The position numbers and the translations under genes are program-made. Under the pieces are notes generated by a model, which saw only the letters and a list, made by a program, of their open reading frames with translations, did not search any database and was not told the origin of the DNA. This document shows positions 26,723-36,701 of a stretch of 64,000 nt of DNA, in pieces (the stretch's first letter is position 1; every line of letters starts with the position of its first letter). Source of the DNA: CAZLLE01 sp964560425. GTDB lineage: Bacteria; Campylobacterota; Campylobacteria; Campylobacterales; QNZT01. Where the stretch lies: NCBI GenBank assembly GCA_964560425.1, contig CAZLLE010000033.1:1-64000 (forward strand), in the 5' to 3' direction.

Positions 26723-27994
26723 TTACCAATCAATAGCTTGAATTTTACCTACATTCAAAGGAAATAGAAAACTACGATTAGCATTTAACCTCAATACACC
26801 CAATGCACTTCGTTTACCCATATGTTTAATAAAGAGTAAACTTTCACCATCAGAGGAGAAACGAGGAAACATATTTTTCCCATTTGTTGTTAATTTTCTA
26901 ATAAGATCTGTTTGAGTGGATATCAAATAGAGATTAAATGTACTCTTTCCAAAAGAACTCTGTTTATCTCTACTTGAATATACAATATATTTACCATAAG
27001 TAGTACATGAACTATTATTCCTACCATGATAAACCATCTGATCCACTTTACCACCATTTATATTTTTATGAAAAATATTTGGATATCCCAATCTTTCAGA
27101 AATAAAAACAACGCCACTATCATTATCGACAAAATTTCCACTTACATCAATACCCGAATATGAAGTTAATCTCTTTTTTTGTCCACTAGCAAGATCATAT
27201 AAATAGATATCAGGCTGATCATGAGGAGCCATAGTTAAAAGTAATTTAGAACCATCATCACTCACATCAGAACAGACCATCATACCACTACTAGAGGCTA
27301 TTTTAGTTTTTTTACCACTAAAAAGATTTACTAAATAGAGAGTAGGTTTAACACTTCTATAAGATGTATAATAAAAAGAGTCTTGTGCATTAGTAGCCCA
27401 TTTTGGAAAAATATTTAATCCACCACTAACAATTGTTCTTTGAAAAGAGAGTGTATAATCAGAGACTACTATATTACTTGAGCCTGATTTAACATACTTT
27501 GCAAAAATTACATATCTTTTCATCCATTCAATAGATGGCATACCTAAATATTCATTTAGATCTATAGCAATATGATGAGATAAGAATGGATACCGTTTGG
27601 CTTTGGATATAGAGTAAAATTTTTCATAAACCCTCTCTCCATTTTTTACATTTACCAATTTCACACTTGCATTAAGAGAACCTGCACTCTTCTCTATTTT
27701 ACATTTTAGTAAAAGTTCCGTACCATTTTGAACCAATTCACTTACCAAACCTGTGCTCTGATAATCTCTATTTATATAGTTAGTTGCCACATTAAAGTGT
27801 GAACTTACCTTTAAATCACCAATAATAAGCTTTAAAATTTTATTATTAAGTGAGCGATCCATAGATTGATTACTAGAGTTGGCAACAGCTATTTTTTTCT
27901 CTTTAGCAATTTTTTTGACAATCTGTATCGTTGCATCAGATGCAAAAAGTTGCACACTCATGACAATAAAAATAGATATAAAAATTCTCTTCAT
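26723..27994 (-). CDS. tolB: Tol-Pal translocation protein TolB
   Basis: 423 residues with a signal peptide (MKRIFISIFIVMSVQLFASD). An N-terminal alpha/beta domain is followed by a WD40-like beta-propeller with repeated SxDGxxLL units (DVSDDGSKLLLTMAPHDQPD, PRFSSDGESLLFIKHMG). Periplasmic binder of Pal and TolA. Lies between tolA and pal. Confidence 0.92.
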   Translation of the reverse strand: MKRIFISIFIVMSVQLFASDATIQIVKKIAKEKKIAVANSSNQSMDRSLNNKILKLIIGDLKVSSHFNVATNYINRDYQSTGLVSELVQNGTELLLKCKIEKSAGSLNASVKLVNVKNGERVYEKFYSISKAKRYPFLSHHIAIDLNEYLGMPSIEWMKRYVIFAKYVKSGSSNIVVSDYTLSFQRTIVSGGLNIFPKWATNAQDSFYYTSYRSVKPTLYLVNLFSGKKTKIASSSGMMVCSDVSDDGSKLLLTMAPHDQPDIYLYDLASGQKKRLTSYSGIDVSGNFVDNDSGVVFISERLGYPNIFHKNINGGKVDQMVYHGRNNSSCTTYGKYIVYSSRDKQSSFGKSTFNLYLISTQTDLIRKLTTNGKNMFPRFSSDGESLLFIKHMGKRSALGVLRLNANRSFLFPLNVGKIQAIDW

Positions 27995-28000
27995 CTCTTA

Positions 28001-28960
28001 CTACCCTTCCTCTTTATCTGTAAATTCAAAAGTCGCATCGATAGAGGAACCACCCTTATATCGAGGGAATCTTTCGTACTCTAAATTATCAAGAAACACC
28101 TTAAGCTTCTGATCGAAAAGATTATTATTTGAAAATCTTAAGATTTTATAAGTCAATCTTCCTCTATTATCTATTTTAATTCTCACATCAGCTTTTAAGC
28201 CATCTTGAGTAGAGATTGTACGGTTCCATTTCGACATAATTTTATTGGAAACTTTACTCCAATATTCATGATAATCGCCTCTTTTTTTACTAGAAGATGG
28301 TGATGATAGAGAGAAATTTTCTACCATCTCTTGAGCCTCTCTTGCTATTCGTTCTCGCTCTTTTTTCTCTCGTCTTGCTTTTGCAATTTTGGCTCTTCTT
28401 GCTGCCTCTTTTTTAGCTTTTTGTTTTTTTAATCTACTAGCTCTAGCTTTATCCTCTTTAATACGCTCTTGCAAAACTTTGTCATAATCATCTGTTCGTA
28501 CAGTAGAAAATAGATCTTTTGCACTTTTTTCCTCTTTAGCCCTACTCTCTTGAGGTTTCTCTTCTGTTTTTTTAGGCTCCTCTTTTGGTTTTTCTACCTC
28601 TATTTTTTTTTCAACCTTAGGTTCAGGTTCAGGCTCTGGTTCTGGATCAGGAGGCAAAATAATAGGTTCTACTTTATGTTCTTCCTCTTTTTTAATCGGT
28701 TCTGATTTTACAATTTTGGGAGCAGGAGGTGTAACTATAGGTTTAGGTATTATCTGCTTTTTAAGAGGTTTTTTCTCTTCCTTTGGCTTATCCTCTTTTT
28801 GAGAAAGTTCTACAACAATTGCATCATCAACATTAAAGCCATAATCTTTGATTATCTTCGCACTATCTTTAATGTAGGATATAAGAGCAGTACCAAAAAG
28901 AATATAGAGTAAAATTGCAATAAAAAATGCAACTATTTTATAGAGTTTTTTTTCAACCAT
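28001..28960 (-). CDS. tolA: TolA/TonB-type energy-transducing protein
   Basis: 319 residues. One N-terminal membrane anchor (VAFFIAILLYILFGTALI) is followed by a Pro/Lys/Glu-rich periplasm-spanning region (EPEPEPEPKVEKK and long RREKKERERIAREAQ helices) and a C-terminal TonB-like domain (YWSKVSNKIMSKWNRTI, ADVRIKIDNRGRLTYKI). Couples TolQR to TolB/Pal. Overlaps the tolR stop by 8 nt. Confidence 0.88.
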   Translation of the reverse strand: MVEKKLYKIVAFFIAILLYILFGTALISYIKDSAKIIKDYGFNVDDAIVVELSQKEDKPKEEKKPLKKQIIPKPIVTPPAPKIVKSEPIKKEEEHKVEPIILPPDPEPEPEPEPKVEKKIEVEKPKEEPKKTEEKPQESRAKEEKSAKDLFSTVRTDDYDKVLQERIKEDKARASRLKKQKAKKEAARRAKIAKARREKKERERIAREAQEMVENFSLSSPSSSKKRGDYHEYWSKVSNKIMSKWNRTISTQDGLKADVRIKIDNRGRLTYKILRFSNNNLFDQKLKVFLDNLEYERFPRYKGGSSIDATFEFTDKEEG

Positions 28961-29345
28961 GTGTTACAAGTGATACCTTACTAAAACCTGTATCTTTTAC
29001 AACCTTTAGTAAAAATATCACGGTATCGTATTTTAAATTTTTATCAGCTTTTATATATACAACTGTCTCTTTAGGGATTCCTTTTGAGGCTAAAACAAAA
29101 TCATCCGCAAAAGTTTCAATTGAATATTTTTTATCTTTAAGCTGAATATTTTTATCTGCATCTATAGCAATAGTTAAATCAGGTATTTTTTGAATAGATT
29201 CGCTTTTTGAACCTTGAGGAAGATTAATATTCTCTTTATACTCCATTACAGGAGCAGTGACCATTAAAATAGCCATTAAAACCAACATAATATCTACCAA
29301 TGGTGTAACATTTAAGTCAGGATCTTCATCCCAATTTATACTCAT
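28953..29345 (-). CDS. tolR: TolR/ExbD biopolymer-transport protein
   Basis: 130 residues. A short cytoplasmic N-terminus (DPDLNVTPLVDIMLVLMAIL) contains the transmembrane helix with the conserved proton-path Asp (VDIMLV). A periplasmic domain follows. With TolQ it forms the proton-driven motor for TolA. Confidence 0.92.
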   Translation of the reverse strand: MSINWDEDPDLNVTPLVDIMLVLMAILMVTAPVMEYKENINLPQGSKSESIQKIPDLTIAIDADKNIQLKDKKYSIETFADDFVLASKGIPKETVVYIKADKNLKYDTVIFLLKVVKDTGFSKVSLVTHG

Positions 29346-29358
29346 TTTATATATACCT

Positions 29359-29940
29359 TTATGATTTTACTCTTCTAGAAGTTGCTAATTTCAAAAGGTC
29401 AATCTCTCTATCTAACAGACTCAAAAGTTCATAAGCTTGTCTTTTTAGAAATATATGTGCACTATAAGCAGGGATTGCCACAAAAATACCAGCAGCAGTT
29501 GCTACCAAAGCCTCACTAATTGCAGGAGCTATAACAGTTAAAGAAGCTGAAGAGCTACCATTAAGTTTAGCAAATGTCTCCAAAATAGAGACAACTGTAC
29601 CAAAAAGACCAATAAAAGGAGATGTTGATGATATTACTGAAAGAACTGATAGATAAGCCGTTGCCTTTTTTTCAGCAACACTTTTACAAACACCTAAAGT
29701 TGCAGTAGAACTACTCTCACCACTTTGCACACACTTACTTAAGATTGATTGTCTCTTAATACGGGGCGTACCCATCAAAAGAGTTTCCAAAGAAGCCTTT
29801 TCCACACTCCCCCAATTAGAGAGAGTCAAAGCTCTTGAAATATATATCCAAACAGTTAAAAGAAAGTAGAAAGAGAGCCAAATTAACACAACGGCAGATA
29901 TAAACCCACCTTGTGTTAAATAAGTAAAAAATATATCCAT
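29359..29940 (-). CDS. tolQ: TolQ/ExbB/MotA-family proton channel
   Basis: 193 residues with three membrane helices (about 10-32, 105-130, 140-165). Signature: TSPFIGLFGTVVSILETFAK, then IAPAISEALVATAAGIFVAI. Partner of TolR. It begins 6 bp after atpC, joining the Tol-Pal genes to the ATP-synthase genes as in Campylobacter. Confidence 0.92.
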   Translation of the reverse strand: MDIFFTYLTQGGFISAVVLIWLSFYFLLTVWIYISRALTLSNWGSVEKASLETLLMGTPRIKRQSILSKCVQSGESSSTATLGVCKSVAEKKATAYLSVLSVISSTSPFIGLFGTVVSILETFAKLNGSSSASLTVIAPAISEALVATAAGIFVAIPAYSAHIFLKRQAYELLSLLDREIDLLKLATSRRVKS

Positions 29941-29946
29941 AATGAA

Positions 29947-30333
29947 CTAATGAAGCCTCGCCGTAGCCTCTATTTTTGCACTAGCTGCTGCTATAACAAT
30001 ATCGGAATCACTCATGCTAGATACAAGATCTTTTGCCTCTTGAATAGATTTTGCAATATCACTACCCTCTCCAGAAATAGCTACAGCACCATCTGCTAAT
30101 ACAGTTACACTCTTTTCATCAACTTTAGCATGACCCCAGTTAATTGCAACTAACTCTTTTGAACCATCCTCTTTCTCAATTTCAATAGCACCTGCACTAA
30201 GCAAAGTTACTGTACCAGCATGTTGAGCTAATACACCAAACTCACCCTCACTACCAGGAAGAGTTACAGTTTTGACATTACCACTAAATATTGCACCATT
30301 AGGAGTAATAATTTCTAATTTCATTTTACTCAT
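29947..30333 (-). CDS. atpC: ATP synthase epsilon subunit
   Basis: 128 residues with the beta-sandwich signature LEIITPNGAIFSGNVKTVTL, PGSEGEFGVLAQHAG and the rotor-facing C-terminal helices. It couples F1 rotation to the c-ring. Last of the atp genes here; atpB and atpE are not in this cluster, as in other Campylobacterota. Confidence 0.95.
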   Translation of the reverse strand: MSKMKLEIITPNGAIFSGNVKTVTLPGSEGEFGVLAQHAGTVTLLSAGAIEIEKEDGSKELVAINWGHAKVDEKSVTVLADGAVAISGEGSDIAKSIQEAKDLVSSMSDSDIVIAAASAKIEATARLH

Positions 30334-30362
30334 AGATTTTCCTTAAAATAGAAAAACAAAGC

Positions 30363-31766
30363 TTACGCTTTGTTTTTCATCTTTTCAGCCTTCTCAACTG
30401 CTTCACTCATGCTACCAACCATGTAAAATGCGTTTTCTGGCATGTCATCATATTTACCTTCAAGAATTCCTTTGAATCCTTCAAGAGTCTCTTCTAATGT
30501 TACATATTTACCTGGACTTCCTGTAAATACCTCTGCAACAAAGAATGGTTGAGATAGGAATTTTTCAATTTTTCTAGCTCTTTCAACAACTTGTTTATCC
30601 TCTTCACTAAGCTCATCCATACCAAGAATTGCGATAATATCTTGCAAATCTTTATATTTTTGAAGTACAGACTGAATTCCTCTAGCTGTATTATAGTGAT
30701 CTTCACCAACAATTGTAGGATCAAGCATTCTAGAAGTTGAATCTAGTGGATCTACAGCAGGATAGATACCTTTTTCTGCAATACTTCTATTAAGAACTGT
30801 TGTTGCATCAAGGTGAGCAAAAACTGTCGCAGGAGCAGGATCAGTAAGATCATCCGCAGGAACATAAACAGCTTGAACAGAAGTAATTGAACCTTTATTA
30901 GTTGATGTAATTCTCTCTTGTAATGCACCCATTTCACGAGCAAGTGTTGGTTGATAACCAACTGCTGAAGGGATTCTTCCAAGAAGTGCTGACATCTCTG
31001 AACCTGATTGAGCAAATCTAAAGATATTATCAATAAACATCAATACATCAAGACCCATCTCATCTCTAAAATACTCAGCCATTGTAATACCTGTAAGAGC
31101 GATTCTATTTCTAGCTCCTGGAGGCTCACTCATCTGACCATAGCACAGTGCAACTTTATCAAGAACATTTGACTCTTTCATCTCTTCGTAAAGATCATTA
31201 CCCTCTCTTGTTCTCTCACCAACACCAGCAAATACTGAATAACCTGAGTGTTTAAATGCAACATTATGGATAAGCTCCATGATGATAACTGTTTTACCAA
31301 CACCAGCTCCACCAAATAGACCAACTTTACCACCTTTTGCATAAGGAGCAAGAAGATCAACCACTTTGATACCTGTCTCAAAAACTTCACTTTTTGTACT
31401 TTGCTCTTCAAAAGGAGGTGGATCTCTATGAATAGACCAATACTCTTTAGCCTTTACCTCTTCACCTTCATCAATAACATCACCGATAACATTAAAGATT
31501 CTTCCAAGAACTTCTTCACCAACAGGAACTTTAATAGGAGTACCAAGTGCTTTTGCTTCAATACCTCTTACCAAACCTTCACTCATGTCCATTGCAATAG
31601 TTCTTACTCTTCCATCACCAACATGTGCAGCAACTTCTAAAATAAGCTTTTGTACTACACCCTCTACTTCATAATTTACTTCAATTGCATCATTGATTGC
31701 AGGAACTTCACCCTCGAAATCAACATCAACAACAGGACCAATTACTTGTGATACTTTACCAATCAT
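30363..31766 (-). CDS. atpD: ATP synthase beta subunit
   Basis: 467 residues; catalytic subunit of F1. The P-loop is GGAGVGKTV, followed by the catalytic GERTREGNDLY glutamate and the DELSEED-like loop (LGMDELSEEDK). Full length and well conserved. Confidence 0.98.
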   Translation of the reverse strand: MIGKVSQVIGPVVDVDFEGEVPAINDAIEVNYEVEGVVQKLILEVAAHVGDGRVRTIAMDMSEGLVRGIEAKALGTPIKVPVGEEVLGRIFNVIGDVIDEGEEVKAKEYWSIHRDPPPFEEQSTKSEVFETGIKVVDLLAPYAKGGKVGLFGGAGVGKTVIIMELIHNVAFKHSGYSVFAGVGERTREGNDLYEEMKESNVLDKVALCYGQMSEPPGARNRIALTGITMAEYFRDEMGLDVLMFIDNIFRFAQSGSEMSALLGRIPSAVGYQPTLAREMGALQERITSTNKGSITSVQAVYVPADDLTDPAPATVFAHLDATTVLNRSIAEKGIYPAVDPLDSTSRMLDPTIVGEDHYNTARGIQSVLQKYKDLQDIIAILGMDELSEEDKQVVERARKIEKFLSQPFFVAEVFTGSPGKYVTLEETLEGFKGILEGKYDDMPENAFYMVGSMSEAVEKAEKMKNKA

Positions 31767-31793
31767 CTAATATACTCCTCTTCTTTTTCGTTT

Positions 31794-32681
31794 TTAATTT
31801 AACGCTTCCATACCACTGATAATCTCAATGAGTTCAGTTGTAATAGCTTCTTGTCTTGCTTTATTATATTGCACAGTTAATTTCTCAACTCTCTCTTTAG
31901 CATTGTTTGTTGCATTATCCATAGCCTGCATTCTTGCACTATGTTCTGCTGCTAATGAGTCAATTAAAGAGTAGTACATGTTGTATTCAATATATTTTCG
32001 AACCAACTCATCTAACATCTTCTCTTCATCTTCTGCCTCTATCTCCATCATTGATCCTTCAACCTCTTGGGCATCAACATCAACAGTCTCAACAGGCATC
32101 AATGATCTCTCTCTAATCTCTTGAGTAATCATGTTTTTGTAACCATTATGCACTAAAATAACTTTATCACACTCTCCAGTAATAAAACTATCTACGGCTT
32201 TATTAACTACCTCTTGTGCTTTTTCATAAGTAGGAGCAGAACTAACACCAATATCTTTTTCTAGTACATTAATACCTTGAAAATTATAAAAGTCTATACC
32301 TTTTCTACCCACACCTCTAAGTCTTACTTCGGCACCTTTTTCTTTATATTCAGCAGCAATAGCACTTACTCTTTTAACTGTTTGAACATTAAAACCACCA
32401 CAAAGCCCCTTATCAGCAGTTACAAATAGGATATCAACAACTTTTGGATTTTCAGTATTATTAAAAAATTTGCTAGCACTTCCACCAACTTTAAATTTAT
32501 TAATCTTACTTGAAATATCACTAAGCATCTCATTAAGTTTCACAGCATACTCTTTAGAACGCTTTGCTGCCTCTTCTGCTCTTTTAAGTTTAGCAGTAGA
32601 AACAAGCTTCATCGCTCTTGTAATTTTTTGCGTGTTCTTAACACTTCCAATATTTCTTTTTATCTCTTTTAGATTTGCCAT
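31794..32681 (-). CDS. atpG: ATP synthase gamma subunit
   Basis: 295 residues; central rotor shaft. N-terminal helix NLKEIKRNIGSVKNTQKITR and C-terminal helix (ARMQAMDNATNNAKERVEKL) are the conserved coiled-coil parts, with a Rossmann-like middle (FVTADKGLCGGFN). Between atpA and atpD as usual. Confidence 0.97.
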   Translation of the reverse strand: MANLKEIKRNIGSVKNTQKITRAMKLVSTAKLKRAEEAAKRSKEYAVKLNEMLSDISSKINKFKVGGSASKFFNNTENPKVVDILFVTADKGLCGGFNVQTVKRVSAIAAEYKEKGAEVRLRGVGRKGIDFYNFQGINVLEKDIGVSSAPTYEKAQEVVNKAVDSFITGECDKVILVHNGYKNMITQEIRERSLMPVETVDVDAQEVEGSMMEIEAEDEEKMLDELVRKYIEYNMYYSLIDSLAAEHSARMQAMDNATNNAKERVEKLTVQYNKARQEAITTELIEIISGMEALN

Positions 32682-32691
32682 AAATGAAACC

Positions 32692-34209
32692 TTACTTTAC
32701 AACGAATGTTGCTTTAAATTCATCCAATACAGTTTTTAATAATCCATCAGTATCATCAGTGATCTTTTTATCAGTTCTAATTGATTCTAAAAGGTTAGAG
32801 TATTTAGCTTCAACAAATGAGTTTAACTCTGCTTCAAATCGTACAACTTCACTTGCAGGAACATCATCTAAATAACCATTTGCACCAGCATAAATAATAA
32901 TAACTTGTTTCTCAATTGGTAATGGAGCATATGGTCCTTGTTTTAGAACCTCTACCATTCTTTGTCCTCTTTCTAACTGATTTCTACTTGTCTCATCAAG
33001 ATCAGAAGCAAATTGTGCAAATGCTTGAAGCTCTCTATATTGAGCTAGATCTAGTCTTAGAGTTCCTGCAACTTGTTTAGTAGCTTTAATCTGTGCAGCA
33101 CCACCAACTCTTGAAACAGAAAGACCAACATTAATCGCAGGTCTGATACCTGAGTTAAAAAGATCAGTCTCAAGGAAAATTTGACCATCTGTAATAGAGA
33201 TAACATTTGTAGGAACATAAGCAGCAACATCCCCAGCTTGTGTCTCAATGATAGGAAGAGCAGTTAAACTTCCAGCTCCCAATGCATCACTTACTTTTGC
33301 AGCTCTTTCAAGAAGTCTTGAGTGAAGATAAAAAACATCACCAGGATATGCTTCACGACCTGGAGGTCTTCTAAGAATTAGTGACATCTCTCTATAAGCT
33401 ACCGCATGTTTACTAAGATCATCATATACAATCAATCCATGTCTTGAACTATCTCTAAAATACTCACCCATTGTAACACCAGTATATGGAGCAAGGAATT
33501 GAAGAGCAGAAGAGTCAGATGCACCAGCAGATACAATAATAGTATAATCCATTGCTCCATTCTCTTCTAATTTTTTTACAACTTGAGCAACAGTTGACTC
33601 TTTTTGACCAATTGCAACATATACACAAATTACATCTTGACCTTTTTGGTTAATAATAGTATCAATTGCAACTGTTGTTTTACCTGTTTGTCTATCACCA
33701 ATAATAAGCTCTCTTTGACCTCTACCAATTGGAACAAGTGCATCAATCGCTTTAATACCAGTTTGAAGTGGTTCATGAACAGATTTTCTACCCATAATTC
33801 CAGGAGCTTTCTCTTCAACAAACTTAGACTCTGTTGTAGCTATTTCACCTTTACCATCAATCGGTTCACCAAGTGCATTTACAACTCTACCAACAAGTGC
33901 TTCACCAACTGGTACTTTAAGGAGTCGTCCAAGTCTTTTAACTGAAGTACCTTCGTGAATTGTTGTTCCCTTACCAAGAACAACAATACCAACATTAGTC
34001 TCTTCAAGGTTAAGAATCATACCTCTATCGCCACTCTCAAATTCAACCATTTCACCAGCCATAGCATTGTTTAGACCATAAACTCTTGCTATACCATCTG
34101 CATATTGAACAACTTTTCCTGTCTCTTCTATATCTACGCTTAATTCAAAATTTTCAATTCTCTCTTGAATTAGTGAACTAATCTCGTCAGCTCTTACTTT
34201 TGCACTCAC
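32692..34209 (-). CDS. atpA: ATP synthase alpha subunit
   Basis: 505 residues; non-catalytic nucleotide-binding F1 subunit. P-loop GDRQTGKTTVAIDT, the AYREMSLILRRPPGREAYPG segment and the SVSRVGGAAQ motif are present. Full length. Confidence 0.98.
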   Translation of the reverse strand: MSAKVRADEISSLIQERIENFELSVDIEETGKVVQYADGIARVYGLNNAMAGEMVEFESGDRGMILNLEETNVGIVVLGKGTTIHEGTSVKRLGRLLKVPVGEALVGRVVNALGEPIDGKGEIATTESKFVEEKAPGIMGRKSVHEPLQTGIKAIDALVPIGRGQRELIIGDRQTGKTTVAIDTIINQKGQDVICVYVAIGQKESTVAQVVKKLEENGAMDYTIIVSAGASDSSALQFLAPYTGVTMGEYFRDSSRHGLIVYDDLSKHAVAYREMSLILRRPPGREAYPGDVFYLHSRLLERAAKVSDALGAGSLTALPIIETQAGDVAAYVPTNVISITDGQIFLETDLFNSGIRPAINVGLSVSRVGGAAQIKATKQVAGTLRLDLAQYRELQAFAQFASDLDETSRNQLERGQRMVEVLKQGPYAPLPIEKQVIIIYAGANGYLDDVPASEVVRFEAELNSFVEAKYSNLLESIRTDKKITDDTDGLLKTVLDEFKATFVVK

Positions 34210-34228
34210 AAATTTCTCCTTTATTTTA

Positions 34229-34759
34229 TTATAATGATTTTAATATATGTTCTGCTATTTGAGATTTTACTCTCTCAGAAGACAAACCAACTTCAATACC
34301 TAAATCATCAATTTCAACTTTTAGACCAGGATAATCAGTTACCCTATTTTCAAGTGTAATTGTAGAACCTAACTTTTTACTTAAATTTGATGCAATCTCT
34401 TCTAGCTTAGAACTATCTACTTCAAAATTACTAAGTACAACACCTTGATAACTATTATTTTTAATAGCTAACTGTTTTTGTAGCTCTTTAGAAATACCAG
34501 GAATCTCTCCTAATCTTCCATTTTCAGCCAATAGCTTGATAAAATTAGTTACTTCTTTACTTGGGTTTTCAATTAGAGATAAAACAAAGTCTCTCTTTTG
34601 TTCACCTGATACCTCAGGTGAAAATAGAATATTTGAAAATTTTAAACTACTAAATGCAGAAGTTAAACTCAAAAATATATCATTAATTGATTCAAAAGAG
34701 CTCTCTTCTACACTAGATAAAAGGGCTTTTACATATTTTTTACTAATTTCTTGACTCAT
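34229..34759 (-). CDS. atpH: ATP synthase delta subunit
   Basis: About 176 residues; stator cap linking b subunits to F1. N-terminal helical domain (SKKYVKALLSSVEES) and C-terminal strand motif (VTDYPGLKVEIDDLGIEVGL). I choose ATG 34759, one base after the atpF stop, with AGAAGG upstream. A TTG at 34768 would add three residues and overlap atpF by 8 nt. Confidence 0.92.
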   Translation of the reverse strand: MSQEISKKYVKALLSSVEESSFESINDIFLSLTSAFSSLKFSNILFSPEVSGEQKRDFVLSLIENPSKEVTNFIKLLAENGRLGEIPGISKELQKQLAIKNNSYQGVVLSNFEVDSSKLEEIASNLSKKLGSTITLENRVTDYPGLKVEIDDLGIEVGLSSERVKSQIAEHILKSL

Positions 34760-34760
34760 C

Positions 34761-35282
34761 TTATGCAACCTTCTTATTGATAATATTTACAAAATCATCA
34801 CTAGTCAATTGTGTTGCATCTTCATCAAACATTTTATCAATAACTTCATTTACAACATCTCTTTGCATTTTTTTCTCTTCAACTTCCATGCCATCTTTAC
34901 TAGATTTTTCAAGATTTCTAATCTCATTATCAACATTATCAGAAATTTTGTCACTAAGTAGTGCAGCCTCTTTATGAGCAATCTCAATAATCTCTTTTGC
35001 ACTCTCTTTTGCACCTTCTACTTTTGCTAATGCCTCTTCTTTTTCAAGCTTAGCAGCCTTAACTTTCTCTTGAGCAGCAGATAAACGAGTAGCTATCTCA
35101 TCTGATCTACCATTAAAAAAAGCTCTAAGTTTATCGGCTAACAACCAATATAAAATAGCAGCAAAGATTAGAAAGTGTACTGTTCTAGGAGCAATATCTG
35201 TTTCACCACCACTACTCTCTGTGCCAGAAGCAAACATAGCAGATAATGGTAATACAAGAAATATTAAATATTTCAACTTCAT
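34761..35282 (-). CDS. atpF: ATP synthase b subunit
   Basis: 173 residues. A leader-like hydrophobic N-terminus (LKYLIFLVLPLSAMFASG), a membrane anchor (TVHFLIFAAILYWLLADKL) and a long charged helix form the peripheral stalk. Paired with the shorter b' subunit encoded upstream; such b/b' heterodimers are usual in Campylobacterota. Confidence 0.93.
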   Translation of the reverse strand: MKLKYLIFLVLPLSAMFASGTESSGGETDIAPRTVHFLIFAAILYWLLADKLRAFFNGRSDEIATRLSAAQEKVKAAKLEKEEALAKVEGAKESAKEIIEIAHKEAALLSDKISDNVDNEIRNLEKSSKDGMEVEEKKMQRDVVNEVIDKMFDEDATQLTSDDFVNIINKKVA

Positions 35283-35293
35283 TCCAACTCCTC

Positions 35294-35716
35294 TTAAATA
35301 TTTTTTAATTTTGTCTGTAAAGACTTTTGGTAAGTTGAAAGATTTTTAAGTAATCCTTCTCTAAGTTCATCTCTATTTGCAGATAAAGTTTGCAAAAATG
35401 ATTGATATTGCTCTTCTAGTTTTGCTCTTGAAATATCAAGTTTTTTACTAGCTTGATCTTTTGCTTCTGCAACAGCATCCTCTCTAAGCGAAGCAGCCTT
35501 ACCTTTAGCCTCTGCAACAATATCGTGAGCCTGTGCCAAACTACTCTCTATTTCACTACTATTTTGATTCGCATTTGCTAAATCATCAGCGATTATCTCA
35601 TCTCTCTTTTGAATAAATCTCAAAAGTGGTTGATAAAGCGTATGATTAAGGAAATAGACTAAAAACAAAAAAACACCAGCTGTTAAAAGAAGTAGCCAAG
35701 GACTAATATCTAACAT
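35294..35716 (-). CDS. atpF': ATP synthase b' subunit
   Basis: 140 residues with an N-terminal anchor (LLLLTAGVFLFLVYFLNHTL) followed by YQPLLRFIQKRDEIIADDL and a coiled coil. I start at ATG 35716, which has AAGGGG at 5-nt spacing; a GTG two codons earlier abuts the ribosome-binding site. First gene of the atp-tol-pal operon. Confidence 0.92.
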   Translation of the reverse strand: MLDISPWLLLLTAGVFLFLVYFLNHTLYQPLLRFIQKRDEIIADDLANANQNSSEIESSLAQAHDIVAEAKGKAASLREDAVAEAKDQASKKLDISRAKLEEQYQSFLQTLSANRDELREGLLKNLSTYQKSLQTKLKNI

Positions 35717-35774
35717 ATGCACCCCTTATAATTTTTATTTGTAAAGATGCTCTTCATCTCACAAAATTCGCAAG

Positions 35775-35780
35775 ATTGTA
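35775..35780 (-). promoter_or_regulatory. Candidate -10 element of the atp operon
   Basis: TACAAT on the minus strand, about 59 nt upstream of atpF', in the only non-coding gap (about 80 bp) between parB and the atp genes. Confidence 0.4.
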
Positions 35781-35799
35781 CCATAACAACTATAAATTT

Positions 35800-36657
35800 T
35801 TATTGAATTTTTAATAAAAATTGTTTAATATCTTCAGTTTTGCTAAAGTTAATAATTAAATCATTTTTCTTTTGTCTAATATTAAATCCAGATTTTTTTA
35901 AAAGCTCCAAAACCTCCACGAGATCAGGAAAACTATCAACATCTTCATTATTAGACTTAATATTTTTAATTTGTTCAACTGGTTTCAGTTTTTTTACAAG
36001 ATCTTCACTCTCTCTAACACTTAATTTTTGTCCAATTATTGTATCAGCATACAGTTTTTGCTTATCTTCATCTAACCCTATCAAGGTTTTTGCATGACCT
36101 TGTGAGATTTTATGATCATTAATCAACCCTTGTACATATTTACTAAGTTTCAAAAGACGAATTGTATTGGCAATTTGAGTTCTACTCTTATGTATAATTT
36201 CACTTAATCCATCCTGAGTTACACCATATTGTTCAATCAACTCTTTATATGAATTTGCCAACTCCAATGGATTTAAGTTCTCTCTTTGAATATTCTCTAA
36301 AAGAGCCAACTCTCTCAAATTATCTTCAGCAAAATCTGTAACAATTGCTTTAATTGTCTCTAATCCTGCTAATTTAGAAGCTCTTAATCTTCTCTCACCC
36401 GCAATAAGCATATAACCATCTTCTTTTACAACAACAACAATAGGTTGAAGAAGTCCATGCGTTAGAATAGATGTAGATAACTCTTTGAGTGATTCATCAT
36501 CAAATATCTTTCTAGGCTGGTAGGGGTTTGGGATAATATCTGATAAACTAACCTCTTTTACTGAAGATGCATTTTCATCAAGATCTTGCTTATAAGCATC
36601 TTCAACATCATCTAAAATAGCACTTAAACCCCTACCTAATCCACTTTTTTTTGCCAT
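35800..36657 (-). CDS. parB: Chromosome-partitioning protein ParB (Spo0J-like)
   Basis: 285 residues. N-terminal ParB/Srx CTP-binding region (IIPNPYQPRKIFDDESLKEL, LIAGERRLRASKLAGL, ENIQRENLNPLELANSYKEL) followed by a helix-turn-helix (GVTQDGLSEIIHKSRTQIAN) and a C-terminal dimerisation domain. Binds parS sites; I found no parS-like palindrome in this window. AAGGA precedes the ATG. Confidence 0.95.
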   Translation of the reverse strand: MAKKSGLGRGLSAILDDVEDAYKQDLDENASSVKEVSLSDIIPNPYQPRKIFDDESLKELSTSILTHGLLQPIVVVVKEDGYMLIAGERRLRASKLAGLETIKAIVTDFAEDNLRELALLENIQRENLNPLELANSYKELIEQYGVTQDGLSEIIHKSRTQIANTIRLLKLSKYVQGLINDHKISQGHAKTLIGLDEDKQKLYADTIIGQKLSVRESEDLVKKLKPVEQIKNIKSNNEDVDSFPDLVEVLELLKKSGFNIRQKKNDLIINFSKTEDIKQFLLKIQ

Positions 36658-36701
36658 AAAAATTCCTTTGAAAAAAGAATAGTAAAAATTTAATTAAAAA
36701 G

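Noticed and set aside
28300..28700. Simple-sequence repeat or frameshift in the low-complexity TolA region
   Set aside because: The Lys/Glu/Pro-rich stretch is normal for TolA/TonB spacers and the frame is intact on both sides.
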